DNA of 64,000 bases, from assembly GCA_021812385.1 (NCBI GenBank), contig JAKANO010000006.1, positions 148,212 through 212,211 of the forward strand. Reading direction: 5' to 3'. Both the position numbers and the translations under genes were made by a program. Of the stretch, positions 40,797-50,035 are shown one piece after another; positions within the stretch are counted from its first letter, which is position 1, and each line of letters starts with the position of its first letter. The notes under the pieces are model-generated. The model worked only from the letters and a program-made list of their open reading frames with translations, was not told the origin of the DNA and did not search any database. This DNA is from Pseudomonadota bacterium. Its GTDB lineage: Bacteria > Pseudomonadota > Gammaproteobacteria > Burkholderiales > Thiobacteraceae.

Positions 40797-42215
40797 ATGG
40801 CCAAAAAGCGCACCACGACTAAAACCACCGCCGCGCTTACCAAATTATTCGTCCTCGACACCAATGTGTTGATGCACGATCCCTCCAGTTTAGTCCGCTT
40901 TCAAGAACACGACATTTTCCTGCCGATGATGACCCTGGAGGAATTGGACAACAACAAAAAAGGCATGACCGAAGTCGCGCGCAATGCGCGCCAAACCAGC
41001 CGCTTCCTCGATCAAATCGTCAGCGACCCGCAAGCCGATATGGAAGACGGCATCGACCTCGCGCCGCATAGTGGCGGCGCCGCCACCGGGCGCCTGTTCC
41101 TGCAAACCTACGCCATCAATAGCGTGCTGCCGGAAGCCTTGCCGAGCTACAAAGGCGACAACCAAATTCTCGGCGTCATGCTGCACTTGCAGCGTGAATT
41201 TCCCAAGCGCCAAGTCATTCTGGTGTCGAAAGACATCAATATGCGCATCAAGGCGCGCGCTTTGGGTTTCGCTGCCGAAGATTATTTCAACGACAAAGTC
41301 CTGGAAGATACCGACCTGCTGTATACCGGCACGCGCCAACTCGCCGACGATTTTTGGGACAAGCACAGCAAGGGCATGGAATCCTGGCAAGAAAATTCCC
41401 GCAATTACTACCGCATCAAAGGACCGCTGTGCCGCGAATTGCTGGTCAATGAGTTCGTCTTCCAAGAAGGCCCGCAGCCCTTGTACGCCTGGGTGCGCGA
41501 GCAAAGCGGTAACGGCGCGGTACTGGAAACGGTGCGCGATTTCACCCACAGCAAGAACAATGTTTGGGGCATCACGGCGCGCAACCGCGAGCAGAATTTC
41601 GCCATGAATCTGCTGATGAATCCCGACATCGATTTCGTTACCCTGCTCGGCCAGGCCGGTAGCGGCAAGACCCTGCTCACGCTGGCCGCCGGCCTCACGC
41701 AAGTGCTGGACGACAAGCGCTACAACGAAATCATCATGACCCGCGTCACCGTGCCGGTGGGCGAGGATATCGGTTTCTTGCCGGGCACCGAAGAAGAGAA
41801 AATGACGCCCTGGATGGGCGCGCTGGAAGACAACCTGGACGTGCTCAACAAGACCGACGACTCCGCCGGCGAATGGGGGCGCGCCGCGACCCAGGACTTG
41901 ATTCGCTCGCGCATCAAGATCAAGTCGCTCAACTTCATGCGCGGCCGCACCTTCCTCAGCAAATTTCTGATCATCGACGAGGCGCAAAACCTCACGCCCA
42001 AACAGATGAAAACGCTCATCACCCGCGCCGGGCCGGGCACTAAAGTGGTGTGCCTGGGCAACATCGCGCAGATCGATACCCCTTATCTGACCGAGGGCAG
42101 TTCCGGCTTAAGCTATGTGGTGGATCGTTTCAAGGGCTGGGTGCATGGCGGGCACATTACCCTGATGCGCGGCGAACGTTCGCGGCTGGCGGATCATGCG
42201 GCGGAGGTGCTGTAA
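40797..42215 (+). CDS. PIN-PhoH family ATPase/ribonuclease
   Basis: 472-aa fusion. An N-terminal PIN nuclease-like domain (LFVLDTNVLMHDPSSL near 17-32, with acidic catalytic residues, and VILVSKDINMRIKARALG) is joined to a C-terminal PhoH helicase-like ATPase (Walker A LLGQAGSGKTLLTLAAGLT near 282-300, Walker B FLIIDEAQNLTPKQMKTLITR). This is the YlaK/PhoH2 architecture, thought to act on RNA. The length is typical. Confidence 0.94.
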   Translation: MAKKRTTTKTTAALTKLFVLDTNVLMHDPSSLVRFQEHDIFLPMMTLEELDNNKKGMTEVARNARQTSRFLDQIVSDPQADMEDGIDLAPHSGGAATGRLFLQTYAINSVLPEALPSYKGDNQILGVMLHLQREFPKRQVILVSKDINMRIKARALGFAAEDYFNDKVLEDTDLLYTGTRQLADDFWDKHSKGMESWQENSRNYYRIKGPLCRELLVNEFVFQEGPQPLYAWVREQSGNGAVLETVRDFTHSKNNVWGITARNREQNFAMNLLMNPDIDFVTLLGQAGSGKTLLTLAAGLTQVLDDKRYNEIIMTRVTVPVGEDIGFLPGTEEEKMTPWMGALEDNLDVLNKTDDSAGEWGRAATQDLIRSRIKIKSLNFMRGRTFLSKFLIIDEAQNLTPKQMKTLITRAGPGTKVVCLGNIAQIDTPYLTEGSSGLSYVVDRFKGWVHGGHITLMRGERSRLADHAAEVL

Positions 42216-42245
42216 GCCGGACGTTGTTGCCGGGATGCGTCTTTT

Positions 42246-42587
42246 TTAACCCTGCATGAGCCGATCGTAATGGCGGCGGAACACCGCTTCCAATTCATCG
42301 ATCACCTCCTGCGCCGGTTTTCCCATGACCAAATGCTGCGTCATGAAATCGGACAGCTCATGCAACATTGTGCTGTGATCCAGCATCGGGTAAATCAGGC
42401 GCAAGCGCTTGATTGCTTGCACGACACGTTCGTCTGCGGGACGGGGAATCGGTTCCGGTTCGCCATATTCGCGCGGTGCTTCCGCTGCGCGCGCCGCGAG
42501 AAATTCGGCAAAAGCAATCAAGGTTTCCTGCTGCTCAGGCGGCAATGCACGAAAGTGCTTGAGCAAATCTTTTTCGTCGCGCTTCAT
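42246..42587 (-). CDS. conserved hypothetical protein
   Basis: 113-aa soluble, mostly helical acidic protein (MKRDEKDLLKHFRALPPEQQ ...). The N-terminal part LPPEQQETLIAFAEFLAARA resembles helical regulators and toxin-antitoxin-associated DUF2281-like pieces, but I cannot assign a family. It lies 22 nt downstream of a LysR gene on the same strand and converges with the PhoH gene. Confidence 0.7.
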   Translation of the reverse strand: MKRDEKDLLKHFRALPPEQQETLIAFAEFLAARAAEAPREYGEPEPIPRPADERVVQAIKRLRLIYPMLDHSTMLHELSDFMTQHLVMGKPAQEVIDELEAVFRRHYDRLMQG

Positions 42588-42609
42588 GCGGCAGGTCGTG
42601 CGCAGACAA

Positions 42610-43509
42610 TCAGCGCTTGTCCTTCAAGGTGTCGACCACGCACTCAAGGAAGGTTTGCAATAAACGCGATTGGAATTTCTCCTTGGCATACACCAGGGAC
42701 AAGGGTCGATTGAGGCGCGGCTGCAAGGGCACGGCAATCAAGTCGCCTAATTTGAGTTCTTTTTGAATGGTGGACAGCGACACGATGGCAACGCCTAGCC
42801 CAGCCTCCACCGCGCCTTTGATCGCCTCGCGGCTACCCAGCTCCATGGTGATGTGCAGGTCTTCCGGCTGCACGCCGTTCCTGCGGAAATACTCGTCCAC
42901 CACCTCGCGCGTTCCTGAGCCAGACTCGCGGCTGACATAAGGCAATTCGGCCAACTGTGCCGGCGTGATCGACTTGAACGCCGCCACTGCATGCTTAGGC
43001 GAGCAAATCGCCACCAAATCGTCTTCGCAACACACTTGCGAAGACAGTTGCGGGTGGTGCGAAGAGGATTCGATGAGCCCGACATCGAGCGTATGGTCGG
43101 ATACGCGGGATTCGATGGTCTCGGAATTGGCAACCGTTAAGCGCGCTTGCACATGCGGGTACTGCGCCTTGAAATCGCCGAGCAAGCGCGGCAACATGTA
43201 TTCAGCGATCGTGGTGCTGGCGCCGACCAATAGCGTGCCGGAAATTTGCCCCGTTAATTCGCCTAAACGGGTTTCCATTTCACTATTCAAATTGAGAATA
43301 CGCTCGGCATATTCGAGCGCGACATCGCCTGCGGGCGTCAGGGTAATTTTGCTGTGACTACGCTCAAACAAGCGGGTATTGAAATGCTCTTCGAGTTGCT
43401 TGACTTGGAACGTGACGGCGGGCTGGGTCATGTACAGCAATTCGGCAGCCTTGGTGAAGCTCAGCTGCTTTGCAACCGTATAAAAAACCTGGAGTCTACG
43501 ATCAGCCAT
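42610..43509 (-). CDS. LysR family transcriptional regulator (CysB/CbbR-like)
   Basis: 299-aa regulator. It starts at MADRRLQVFYTVAKQLSF (ATG 43509); a longer frame upstream is not conserved. The HTH is SFTKAAELLYMTQPAVTFQVKQLEEH (about 17-42). The effector domain has LLVGASTTIAEYMLPRLLGDF and YVSRESGSGTREVVDEYF, a pattern close to CbbR/CysB-like and selenium- or sulfur-related regulators. The target and ligand are unknown. It is divergent from lplT with a 190-nt shared region. Confidence 0.92.
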   Translation of the reverse strand: MADRRLQVFYTVAKQLSFTKAAELLYMTQPAVTFQVKQLEEHFNTRLFERSHSKITLTPAGDVALEYAERILNLNSEMETRLGELTGQISGTLLVGASTTIAEYMLPRLLGDFKAQYPHVQARLTVANSETIESRVSDHTLDVGLIESSSHHPQLSSQVCCEDDLVAICSPKHAVAAFKSITPAQLAELPYVSRESGSGTREVVDEYFRRNGVQPEDLHITMELGSREAIKGAVEAGLGVAIVSLSTIQKELKLGDLIAVPLQPRLNRPLSLVYAKEKFQSRLLQTFLECVVDTLKDKR

Positions 43510-43699
43510 TGGGATCAGCCATAAAAATATCCGGGATGCGTAACGAGTGTTCTGGAAAGCCTTGAATTTAACCATACTTTCGCCGTACTGAACAGGGCTG
43601 AACGGATCTCTCTTACGGCGCGCGCATCTGGTGTGGTATAAGTAACCTTTGTTTTTTGGCAACATATCGGCCTCTGTACCGAGTAATAACTATTTCTAC

Positions 43700-44980
43700 A
43701 TGACGCGCGGTTTCTACATCATCATGGCGGCGCAGTTTTTTTCCGCCCTCGCCGATAATGCTTTGCTCATCGCTTCCATTGCGCTGCTGATCGACTTCTT
43801 TCAACGTCCCGACTTATCGCCGCTACTGAAATTTTATTTCACTATTTCCTACGTGGTGCTGGCCCCCTTCGTCGGCGCTTTTGCCGACTCGATGCCGAAG
43901 GGCCGGGTGATGTTCATCAGCAATACCATCAAGATTGCCGGTTGTTTCTTGCTGCTACTGAATGCTCACCCATTGCTGGCGTATGGCATCGTCGGCCTCG
44001 GCGCGGCCGCTTACTCGCCGGCGAAATACGGCATTCTGACCGAAATGCTTCCGCCTAAGGACTTGGTCCTGGCCAATGCGTGGATCGAGGGCCTGACGGT
44101 CTGCGCAATTATCATTGGCACGGTGGTCGGCGGCGTGCTGATCACGCCCAGCGTTAACGGCTTTCTGGCCAGCATCGATATCCCCTGGATCGAAACCGGC
44201 ATCGACACGCCGCCGGAAATCGCGATTTCCGTCATTGCCGTTTTCTATGTTCTCGCGGCAATATTTAATATGTATGTCCCTAGTACTGGCGTGGATCACA
44301 AACCAGTGCATAGCAACCCTTTGTATTTAGTGCGCGACTTCAGCCATTGCGTGAAGCTTTTATGGATGGATAAGCTCGGCCAGATTTCGCTTGCGGTAAC
44401 CACCTTGTTTTGGGCGGCCGGCGCTACGCTGCAATTTATCGTGTTGGATTGGGCCAAAGCAGCGCTACATCTGCCGCTGGATAAAGCATCGATGCTGCAA
44501 GGCGTTGTCGCCGTAGGCGTCGCCGTCGGGGCCATGGTCGCAGCGCGCATGGTGCCGATTCAAAATTCCACCAAGGTGCTGCCGGTCGGCGCACTGATGG
44601 GGATTTTAGTCATTGCGATGGTGGGAATTACCTCGTTGCCAATAGCGGTGGTTTTGTTGATTCTCATCGGTGCATCAGCAGGCTTTTTCGTGGTGCCCAT
44701 GAATGCATTGCTGCAGCATCGCGGGCATATCCTGGTCGGTGCGGGCCACTCTATCGCGGTGCAAAATTTCAATGAAAACGCCGGAATATTGCTCATGGTA
44801 GGCACCTATTATCTGCTGGCAAAAGCCGATATCTCAGTCAACGGCGCGGTGGTGATATTCGGTTTATTCACGACCGCCGCCATGTTGATGATCATGAATT
44901 GGTATCGTTGCAACCTCACGCGCCATGGTCCGGAGCTCCAAAAACTGTTGGAAGTCGCACGCAGCAGTTCGCACTCCTGA
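43700..44980 (+). CDS. lplT: lysophospholipid transporter LplT
   Basis: 426-aa MFS-type flippase importing lysophospholipids for reacylation. The start is at MTRGFYIIMAAQFFSALADN, the conserved family opening; an upstream TTG adds residues with no family match. About 12 helices are visible. AAYSPAKYGILTEMLPPKDLVLANAW is the LplT signature. In enterobacteria it pairs with the acyltransferase gene aas; no aas is adjacent here. Confidence 0.93.
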   Translation: MTRGFYIIMAAQFFSALADNALLIASIALLIDFFQRPDLSPLLKFYFTISYVVLAPFVGAFADSMPKGRVMFISNTIKIAGCFLLLLNAHPLLAYGIVGLGAAAYSPAKYGILTEMLPPKDLVLANAWIEGLTVCAIIIGTVVGGVLITPSVNGFLASIDIPWIETGIDTPPEIAISVIAVFYVLAAIFNMYVPSTGVDHKPVHSNPLYLVRDFSHCVKLLWMDKLGQISLAVTTLFWAAGATLQFIVLDWAKAALHLPLDKASMLQGVVAVGVAVGAMVAARMVPIQNSTKVLPVGALMGILVIAMVGITSLPIAVVLLILIGASAGFFVVPMNALLQHRGHILVGAGHSIAVQNFNENAGILLMVGTYYLLAKADISVNGAVVIFGLFTTAAMLMIMNWYRCNLTRHGPELQKLLEVARSSSHS

Positions 44981-45075
44981 TTTCACCGCTTCGAATCAAG
45001 TTTTCCATCTTGTAGCCGCTATTTGCTGAATCCAAGCAGCAGGAACATGCATCTGTACTTGCATCCAGACTAGCT

Positions 45076-46743
45076 ATGCGCACCCTCTTTTCGCGGCACT
45101 GGCCTCAACGGCTTCAGTGGCGCCTCCCATTATCGACGGCGCTTGTATCGGGCGGGTTATACCTATGGTTATCGGCTCTTCAGCCCTTTGCACCCTTTTG
45201 GATGCAAGCTATCCTCTTAGCGATCGTTATGGGCGGCCTGGTCTATTTCTTGTTAAGCCGGCCTTTGCATTTGTTAGCGCACGCCAGCGAGTTTGCGCAA
45301 GACCTTGTCGCAAAGCAGGGCAAACAGCTAGCGCTTCCCACGGCATCCTTGGAAATCGCCGCACTCGTCGATGCGTTGAACAAAACCGCTGTCAAATTGC
45401 ACCAGCAGGATTGCGTCCTCAACGCCGCATTCACCGAGTTGCAAGAACAGCACTATGCTTTTGACCAGCATGCGATTGTCAGCATGATTGATTGCACAGG
45501 CGCCTTACAGTTTGCCAATGAGCGTTTATGCGAATTTTCCGGGTATGCCCGCCATGAAATACTGGGACGGCCGTTCACCATGCTAAGCGCGGAAGACGAT
45601 CCGATCGCTTATAACGAAATACTGTGGGACAAGATGCAACATGGCGACGTTTGGCATGGGGAAATGCGCATCAAAAAACGCTCGGGGGACATCGGCTGGG
45701 TCGATGCATCCGTGGTGCCGATTCACGCGCTCAACGGCGATACCAGTCATTACATCTGCATTCAAACCGACGTAACGGCGCGCAAGGATCATGAAGACGC
45801 CCTGGCCGCCAACCAGCACGCATTGCAATTATTAGCGGTCAATATGGAACAGTTGATCAAAGAGCGTACCGCCGAGCTAGAAAAAACCAATGCAGACCTG
45901 GCGCAAGCAAACCAGGCAAAATCCGAGTTTATCTCCATCGTTTCCCATGAACTGCGTACCCCGCTCACCTCCATCAAGTCCTTTGCAGAAATTCTCGACG
46001 ATGATGTAGACGACCCAAATTCCAAGCGCTGCTTGCGCATCATCAATGAAGAGGCGGATCGTTTAAATCGTTTGATCAACGACATTTTAGATTTGCAAAA
46101 AATCGATGCAGGACGCATGGTGTGGCGCGATGAAAAAGTGAATTTGGTGGATATTGCGCGTGCCGCCGTGGAATCCTTCAGCGGCGCCTATTACAGTAAA
46201 AATATTGGCCTGGAATTTCATACCGCCGATCAAACTCTGTTGGCTGTCGTGGATTCGGACAAGATACGCCAAATACTGGCAAATCTGCTATCGAATGCGC
46301 TGAAGTTCACCCAAGCCGGCAAGGTTGCAGTCCACATCCATCGCATCTGGGATAGCCAGTCAAACCTGCCCTATTTGCAGATCGCCGTAACAGACACCGG
46401 CCCCGGATTAACGCAAAGCCAATTAAAGCGCATTTTCGAACAGTTCTATCAGGTCGAAAACGACCAATCGCGCAAGATCCAGGGCACGGGCTTGGGCTTG
46501 ACGATCAGCAAGCAGATCATCGACCACTATGGCGGCCGCATCTGGGCCGAAAGCGAAGTCGGAAAAGGCACCACGATATTTTTCATTCTCCAAGATGCCA
46601 GCGGCGCCACGAAAAAATTGGGCGAGATTTTGGTCGATCTCGGTTACATCACCGACGCCGAAATCGAACAAGCCTTAAAACAACAACACCAAACCAATGC
46701 ACGGCAAATGCCAGCGTCGAACAGCGCTATCGGGAGCACCTAG
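45076..46743 (+). CDS. PAS-domain sensor histidine kinase with MshEN-like tail
   Basis: 555-aa membrane kinase. Two N-terminal helices (about 20-36 and 42-60) lead to a HAMP-like region, a PAS domain (about 130-240, MIDCTGALQFANERLCEFSG ... IQTDVTARKDHED), a coiled coil, HisKA with SHELRTPLTSIKSF (His near 291) and HATPase (NLLSNALKFTQAGK, DTGPGLT, GTGLGLTISKQIIDHYGG). After it comes a tail KKLGEILVDLGYITDAEIEQ that reads like one MshEN/T2SSE-N repeat, a c-di-GMP-associated motif. The downstream HDOD response regulator is the likely partner. Confidence 0.92.
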   Translation: MRTLFSRHWPQRLQWRLPLSTALVSGGLYLWLSALQPFAPFWMQAILLAIVMGGLVYFLLSRPLHLLAHASEFAQDLVAKQGKQLALPTASLEIAALVDALNKTAVKLHQQDCVLNAAFTELQEQHYAFDQHAIVSMIDCTGALQFANERLCEFSGYARHEILGRPFTMLSAEDDPIAYNEILWDKMQHGDVWHGEMRIKKRSGDIGWVDASVVPIHALNGDTSHYICIQTDVTARKDHEDALAANQHALQLLAVNMEQLIKERTAELEKTNADLAQANQAKSEFISIVSHELRTPLTSIKSFAEILDDDVDDPNSKRCLRIINEEADRLNRLINDILDLQKIDAGRMVWRDEKVNLVDIARAAVESFSGAYYSKNIGLEFHTADQTLLAVVDSDKIRQILANLLSNALKFTQAGKVAVHIHRIWDSQSNLPYLQIAVTDTGPGLTQSQLKRIFEQFYQVENDQSRKIQGTGLGLTISKQIIDHYGGRIWAESEVGKGTTIFFILQDASGATKKLGEILVDLGYITDAEIEQALKQQHQTNARQMPASNSAIGST

Positions 46744-46744
46744 C

Positions 46745-48001
46745 ATGACTGTTAGAATTCTTGTGGCAGAAGATGAGGAAAATATTCTCCTTGCCCTAAA
46801 AACCATTGCGCGCAAGCACCTCCAATGCGATGAAGTCGTCACTTGCGAGAATGGCCAGGATGCCTGGGAAAAATTGCAAGCCGAACCCTTTTCATTGGTC
46901 ATTTCAGATTGGAATATGCCGTTGAAAACCGGCTTCGAATTACTGGAAGATATGCGCGGCAACGATCACACGCGCAATGTCCCCATGCTGTTATTGACCG
47001 CGCGCTCGGACAAGGACAGCGTCATTAGCGCGCTGCAAGCAGGCGTCAACGACTACATCACCAAGCCCTTCGACAAGGACATACTGGTGCAAAAGGCCAT
47101 TAAACTCTTAGCTAAATCAGTGGCTGCGACAGCGCAGGACGTGAAAATCGATGCCATTCAGGCTTCCCCTGCGATGTCGGTTGCCGACGAAGTGATTAAG
47201 CGCATCAAAAGCGGCGAAAATGCCTTACCCGTGCTGCCAGAACTGACCACCAAGGTTGAAGAATTGTTTCAACGCGAGGAAGTGGAGTTGAGCGATTTGG
47301 TTAAGGTCGTACAAACCGACCCGGGCATTACTTCCAAGCTCATCAGCATTTCCAATTCCCCGCAATTTCGCGGCTTATCGGAAATCAAAGGCTTGGACAA
47401 AGCCATCGCGCGTATTGGCTTGAAAATGACGCAAAACTATGTGCTCGTGCTCGCCAAGCGCGGCTTATTCAAGGTCGATGAACCCCAGTATGAAGCGATA
47501 CTGAACCGCATCTGGCAACACTCGCTTGCGACCGCCGCCTGCGCGCAAGCACTGGCGCAAAAACTCGCCTTCAACGACGCGGATAGCTATTACACCCTAG
47601 GGCTATTACACGACATCGGTAAATTACTCGTGTTGCAAACATTTTCAGACATTGCAAAAAAACGCGCGGATGCGACCGAACAGCAATGCATCGATTTAAT
47701 GGAGCAGGTGCACGGTGAGTTTGGCGCCCTGCTGCTCACCAAATGGAAATTTCCCAGCGACTATCAGCAGGTGGCGCGTTACCACGAGGATGTAGATAAA
47801 GCCGCCCAGCCCAATAATGCCTTGTATGTCGTCGCGCTCGCCAACCTAATCGCCATTCAAAACGGGTTTCATGCCAATTCGGACTCCATTAGCGAAAGCG
47901 ATATCAATGCAGCGGCACAAAATCTGCGCGTGGGCGCCAGCATGATCGAAGCGGTTACGCAGCAAATGAACGAATATATGGCCGCGCAAAGCGAAATGTA
48001 G
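46745..48001 (+). CDS. response regulator with HDOD output domain
   Basis: 418-aa protein. The receiver domain covers about 1-125 (RILVAEDEENILLALKTIA, phospho-acceptor Asp in LVISDWNMPLKTGF, Lys in DYITKPFDKD). The HDOD domain covers about 150-400 (VLPELTTKVEELFQREEVEL, ISNSPQFRGLSEIKGLDKAI and GLLHDIGKLLVLQ), in which the HD-like dyad is partly retained. HDOD proteins act in signalling and stress control without known hydrolysis. It starts 1 nt after the kinase stop; the pair is an operon. Confidence 0.92.
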   Translation: MTVRILVAEDEENILLALKTIARKHLQCDEVVTCENGQDAWEKLQAEPFSLVISDWNMPLKTGFELLEDMRGNDHTRNVPMLLLTARSDKDSVISALQAGVNDYITKPFDKDILVQKAIKLLAKSVAATAQDVKIDAIQASPAMSVADEVIKRIKSGENALPVLPELTTKVEELFQREEVELSDLVKVVQTDPGITSKLISISNSPQFRGLSEIKGLDKAIARIGLKMTQNYVLVLAKRGLFKVDEPQYEAILNRIWQHSLATAACAQALAQKLAFNDADSYYTLGLLHDIGKLLVLQTFSDIAKKRADATEQQCIDLMEQVHGEFGALLLTKWKFPSDYQQVARYHEDVDKAAQPNNALYVVALANLIAIQNGFHANSDSISESDINAAAQNLRVGASMIEAVTQQMNEYMAAQSEM

Positions 48002-48008
48002 GGCGGTG

Positions 48009-48509
48009 TTAAAGCACCACCGGATGGTCCGGCAGCTCGTTGTCCGCAGCGCGGGTAGCGGGGAAATGCGCAGTGAGGTGCGCATCAATGGCGCGGATGC
48101 CCGCACACACGCCTGAGGCGTAATCGCCCCGATGCAAGGCTAGCTGCATCTCATGGCAAATTGCCTGCCAAACCGCTTGATCCAATTTTGCATTGATGCC
48201 GCGATCGGCGACGATTTCGACGCGGTGTTCCGCTAACAGCAAATAAATCAATACGCCGTTGTTTTGCTCGGTATCCCAGACGCGCAACTGCGCAAAAACA
48301 TCCAGCGCCCGTGCGCGCGAGCGAACCCCGCGGAGCAATGGCAGCAATCCAAAGTTGGCTTCCACCGCAAAGCGTATTTGGCCGCTGTGGTGGCGCTCTG
48401 AAGCTGCAATTTCGCGTTCGATGGCTGCGAGTACCTGCTTGTTGAAGAGCTGGCGCAAGCGCCAAGGAAAATAGAAAAGATGCTGAGCCAGTCTGCGCAT
48501 ATGTTTCAT
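48009..48509 (-). CDS. TPM domain protein (short)
   Basis: 166-aa cytoplasmic-looking protein with a TPM/DUF477-type fold. Features: KQVLAAIEREIAASERHHSGQIRFAVEA, WDTEQNNGVLIYLLLAEHRVEIVADRGI and WQAICHEMQLALHRGDYASG. The start is placed at ATG 48509, 2 nt after the previous stop; ATG 48518 and 48500 are alternatives. It is third in the lemA-TPM-TPM unit, a common arrangement. Confidence 0.87.
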   Translation of the reverse strand: MKHMRRLAQHLFYFPWRLRQLFNKQVLAAIEREIAASERHHSGQIRFAVEANFGLLPLLRGVRSRARALDVFAQLRVWDTEQNNGVLIYLLLAEHRVEIVADRGINAKLDQAVWQAICHEMQLALHRGDYASGVCAGIRAIDAHLTAHFPATRAADNELPDHPVVL

Positions 48510-48511
48510 CC

Positions 48512-49372
48512 CTACCATCGTCCCGACGCGCCGCCGCCGCCGCCAAAGCCGCCGCCGCCACTGAAACCGCCGCCGCCACTGCCGCTACTCCACCCGCCGC
48601 CACCGCTACTCCAGCCCCCCAAACCGCCACCGCCGCCGCCCAACAGCACAAAGATAAAGGCCACCACCGCGCCGATCACGGCAAAGGTGAGCGTGCCCAT
48701 CAAAAACCAGATCAAGGCCCCCACCACCGCGCTCGCAATCGATGCCCCCAACAAGTGGCCGAACACCGTGCGCAAAAAACCGCCAATAATAAAAATCCCG
48801 AACAACAGCATGGGGAAATAATCCCCGACCGAGGACCAAGCGGCCGATTTCTCCCGTGGCGGCGGCAAAGGCTCGCCTTCCACCAGGCGGATCATGCGCG
48901 ACACGCCGATTTCGATACCACCGTAATAATCATCGCGCTTGAAGTGCGGCACGATATCCTCGGCAATGATGCGCTTGGCAATGGCGTCGGGGATCACCCC
49001 TTCCAGGCCATATTGCGTTTCGATACGCAAAGCTCGATCGTCTTTGGCGATCAACAACAGCGCGCCATCGTCGATGCCCTTGCGACCCAGCTTCCACACA
49101 TCCAGCACACGCCGCGCATATTGCTCGATGGTCTCAGGCTGCGTGCTGGGCACAATCAGCACCGCGATCTGCGCGCCCTTGCGCGTCTCTAAATCCGCCA
49201 AGTTGCGCTCGATCGCTACAATTTGCTGGGCATTGAGGGTTTGCGTCAGATCGGTCACGCGCGCCTTGAGCGGCGGAATTGCCACCTCGGCGCGCGCCGT
49301 GGTGACGACCAGCGCGCTCAGCAACAGCCCAAAAAAGAGGTGCGCCAAGCTACATCGTTTGTGCAGCAACAT
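48512..49372 (-). CDS. TPM domain protein with Gly-rich C-terminus (YgcG family)
   Basis: 286-aa exported protein. A signal peptide (to about residue 28, VVTTARA) precedes the TPM domain (PPLKARVTDLTQTLNAQQIVAIERN, GAQIAVLIVPSTQPETIEQYA and DDGALLLIAKDDRALRIETQYGLEG). Two to three helices near 190-240 follow, then a Gly/Ser-rich tail ending GGGASGRW. The function is not settled; some TPM proteins act in photosystem repair or as phosphatase-like folds. Coupled with lemA upstream. Confidence 0.9.
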   Translation of the reverse strand: MLLHKRCSLAHLFFGLLLSALVVTTARAEVAIPPLKARVTDLTQTLNAQQIVAIERNLADLETRKGAQIAVLIVPSTQPETIEQYARRVLDVWKLGRKGIDDGALLLIAKDDRALRIETQYGLEGVIPDAIAKRIIAEDIVPHFKRDDYYGGIEIGVSRMIRLVEGEPLPPPREKSAAWSSVGDYFPMLLFGIFIIGGFLRTVFGHLLGASIASAVVGALIWFLMGTLTFAVIGAVVAFIFVLLGGGGGGLGGWSSGGGGWSSGSGGGGFSGGGGFGGGGGASGRW

Positions 49373-49378
49373 ACGGGC

Positions 49379-49987
49379 TTAGCGCGCCGGTGCGGTGTCG
49401 AAGTTGACCTTGGGCGCGGCGGAAATTTCCTTTTCATTTTCAACCGTGAAATTCGGCTTAATCGCAAACCCGAACATCTTCGCCGTCAAATTGGAAGGAA
49501 ATTGGCGCACCGTGGTGTTGTAGGACTGCACCGATTGTATGTACCGATTACGCGCGACCGTGATGCGGTTTTCCGTGCCCTCCAATTGCGCCTGGAGATC
49601 GCGAAACACGCCATCGGCCTTCAACTGTGGGTAATTTTCCGACACCACCAACAGGCGCGATAAAGCGCTGCCGAGCTGCCCTTGTGCCGCCTGGAATTTC
49701 TGCAAGGCTTGCGGATCGTTCGCGAGTTCTGGGGTGATTTGGATTTGCCCTACCTGGGCGCGCGCATTCGTCACCTGCGTCAGCACATCCTTCTCATGCG
49801 CCGCATAGCCTTTCACCACATTCACCAAGTTCGGCACCAAGTCCGCGCGGCGTTGATACTGGTTCAACACTTCGGACCAGCCGGCCTTGATTTGTTCGTC
49901 TTTCGATTGCAGATCGTTATAGCCGCAACCGCCGAGCGAGACCAAAACCAACAATGACAATACTGCCAACAACGAACGTCGAAACAT
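49379..49987 (-). CDS. lemA: LemA family protein
   Basis: 202-aa protein. An N-terminal lipoprotein-like signal (LVLVSLGGCGYNDLQ) is followed by the helical LemA core with YNDLQSKDEQIKAGWSEVLN, QYQRRADLVPNLVNVVKGY and ENRITVARNRYIQSVQSYN. LemA proteins are paired with TPM/YgcG proteins, as here. Role unknown. It is followed 6 nt later by the TPM gene. Confidence 0.93.
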   Translation of the reverse strand: MFRRSLLAVLSLLVLVSLGGCGYNDLQSKDEQIKAGWSEVLNQYQRRADLVPNLVNVVKGYAAHEKDVLTQVTNARAQVGQIQITPELANDPQALQKFQAAQGQLGSALSRLLVVSENYPQLKADGVFRDLQAQLEGTENRITVARNRYIQSVQSYNTTVRQFPSNLTAKMFGFAIKPNFTVENEKEISAAPKVNFDTAPAR

Positions 49988-50035
49988 CGTAATGCTCCTC
50001 TCAGGTTATAGCGGGTAGCGTGAAAATGGGTGCTG

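Noticed and set aside
40890..41987. 365-codon leftward frame over the PhoH gene
   Set aside because: Antisense shadow; no family resemblance.
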